Below, piece by piece: positions 5,701-6,246 of a stretch of DNA of 6,246 nt. The stretch is from Clostridia bacterium. GTDB lineage: Bacteria; Bacillota_A; Clostridia; Oscillospirales; CAG-272. The translations under genes were made by a program, and so were the position numbers. Under the pieces are notes generated by a model. The model saw only the letters and a program-made list of their open reading frames with translations, was not told the origin of the DNA and did no database searches. The stretch lies in the NCBI GenBank assembly GCA_017462145.1, contig JAFTRT010000003.1:1-6246 (forward strand). The letters run 5' to 3'. Position 1 is the first letter of the stretch, and each line of letters begins with the position of its first letter.

Positions 5701-6246
5701 TTGATCCGAACCAAAGCAAATCGAACCCGATTTGGGCGGCTCCTGGCCGCATTTTTGACGGTTTTGATGGTAGGTGGCATATTGGGGGGCAGTATAACGG
5801 CCTCGGCATCGAATTGGAAATACGACTTTCCCGCAGATGCAGCTACGGTACGAGTAACGTTAAACGGACAACAGATTCTGGAAGGAGAGGCAGCCATTCT
5901 CAATTCGGTGACGTATATTCCGCTTCGAAGTTTTTGCGACGCTTTGGGTGTCGATTCCATCACATGGAACGGCAAGACCAACGTAGCGACGGTCAAAAAG
6001 AACGGCGTAACGATTGACGTACCCAATCACGGTACATACATCACCGCAAACGGACGGTATTTTTACACCGGTCAACCCATTCGCAATATCAGTGATCGAC
6101 TGTTTCTTCCCATTCGTCCTTTAGCACAAGCCTTTGGCTTATCGGTCACGTGGGATCCTGCCACCAGAACTGCCATTTTGCACCAAACAGGTGAGGTATT
6201 GGTCAGCGGCTCGCTGTTTTACAACAAAAACGACTGCTACTGGCTG
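5701..6246 (+). CDS. Secreted stalk-domain protein, probable SleB-like cell wall hydrolase (partial, 3' end outside window)
   Basis: At least 182 codons are open to the right edge. A signal peptide is clear: basic RTKANRTRFGR (3-13), hydrophobic core LLAAFLTVLMVGGILGG (14-30) and a probable signal peptidase I site after ASA (34-36). Residues about 50-162 form a copper amine oxidase N-terminal (stalk) domain, with VRVTLNGQ (50-57), AAILNSVTYIPLRSFCDALG (64-83), SITWNGKTNVATV (86-98), LFLPIRPLAQAFGL (134-147) and VTWDPATRTAIL (149-160). The last visible residues, LFYNKNDCYWL (172-182), resemble the lead-in to the SleB/hydrolase_2 domain (YWLSRIINAE in relatives). A cortex- or peptidoglycan-cleaving C-terminus is therefore inferred, not seen. 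The start is TTG 5701, because AAGGAGG at 5686-5692 lies 8 nt before it. GTG 5671 is in frame but has a poorly placed site. It is transcribed alone from its own promoter. Confidence 0.85.
   Translation, partial: MIRTKANRTRFGRLLAAFLTVLMVGGILGGSITASASNWKYDFPADAATVRVTLNGQQILEGEAAILNSVTYIPLRSFCDALGVDSITWNGKTNVATVKKNGVTIDVPNHGTYITANGRYFYTGQPIRNISDRLFLPIRPLAQAFGLSVTWDPATRTAILHQTGEVLVSGSLFYNKNDCYWL

Overview
The window looks like a chromosomal stretch from a low-to-mid-GC Gram-positive bacterium of the class Clostridia. This is inferred from strong GGAGG-type ribosome binding sites, SigA-like promoters, a zapA gene followed by a U32-family gene, a ROK-type glucokinase with the zinc motif, and a secreted stalk-domain protein of the kind clostridia often fuse to SleB-like cell wall hydrolases. 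Coding regions are visibly GC-richer than the AT-rich promoter region around 2700-2850. No phage, transposase, CRISPR or defence gene is visible. Most of the window is core housekeeping content.

Layout. Two divergent operons start from a shared control region at about 2670-2850. Leftward: zapA (cell division), then a long U32/DUF3656 gene (RlhA-like, probable 23S rRNA hydroxylation) interrupted by one in-frame TGA at 1550-1552. Rightward: proB (glutamate 5-kinase, short form without PUA domain), nth (endonuclease III, overlapping proB by 4 nt) and a ROK glucokinase 17 nt further on. A third unit starts at a good promoter at 5592-5620. It encodes a secreted protein with a copper-amine-oxidase-N-like (stalk) domain that runs off the right edge.

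Non-coding. Both operons end in copies of the same repeat element. One occupies 121-295 and the other 5306-5568. They are inverted in the window but have the same orientation relative to the operon they follow, starting at the stop codon. They share a 49-bp perfectly identical core. The right copy carries about 102 bp extra between two copies of a 21-22-nt word, including a perfect 16-bp-arm inverted repeat. Left of the left copy lies a nested hairpin followed, on the minus strand, by a T-rich tract, a plausible terminator for the leftward operon. The gap 5306-5700 contains the repeat, the promoter and the 5' leader of the last gene, and no credible gene. The gap 1-295 contains the terminator, a small hairpin and the repeat, and no credible gene.

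The genes do not form one pathway. The observations most worth checking are the operon-end repeat pair with its hairpin-bearing insertion, the single TGA in an otherwise intact U32 gene, and proB coupled to nth rather than to proA.
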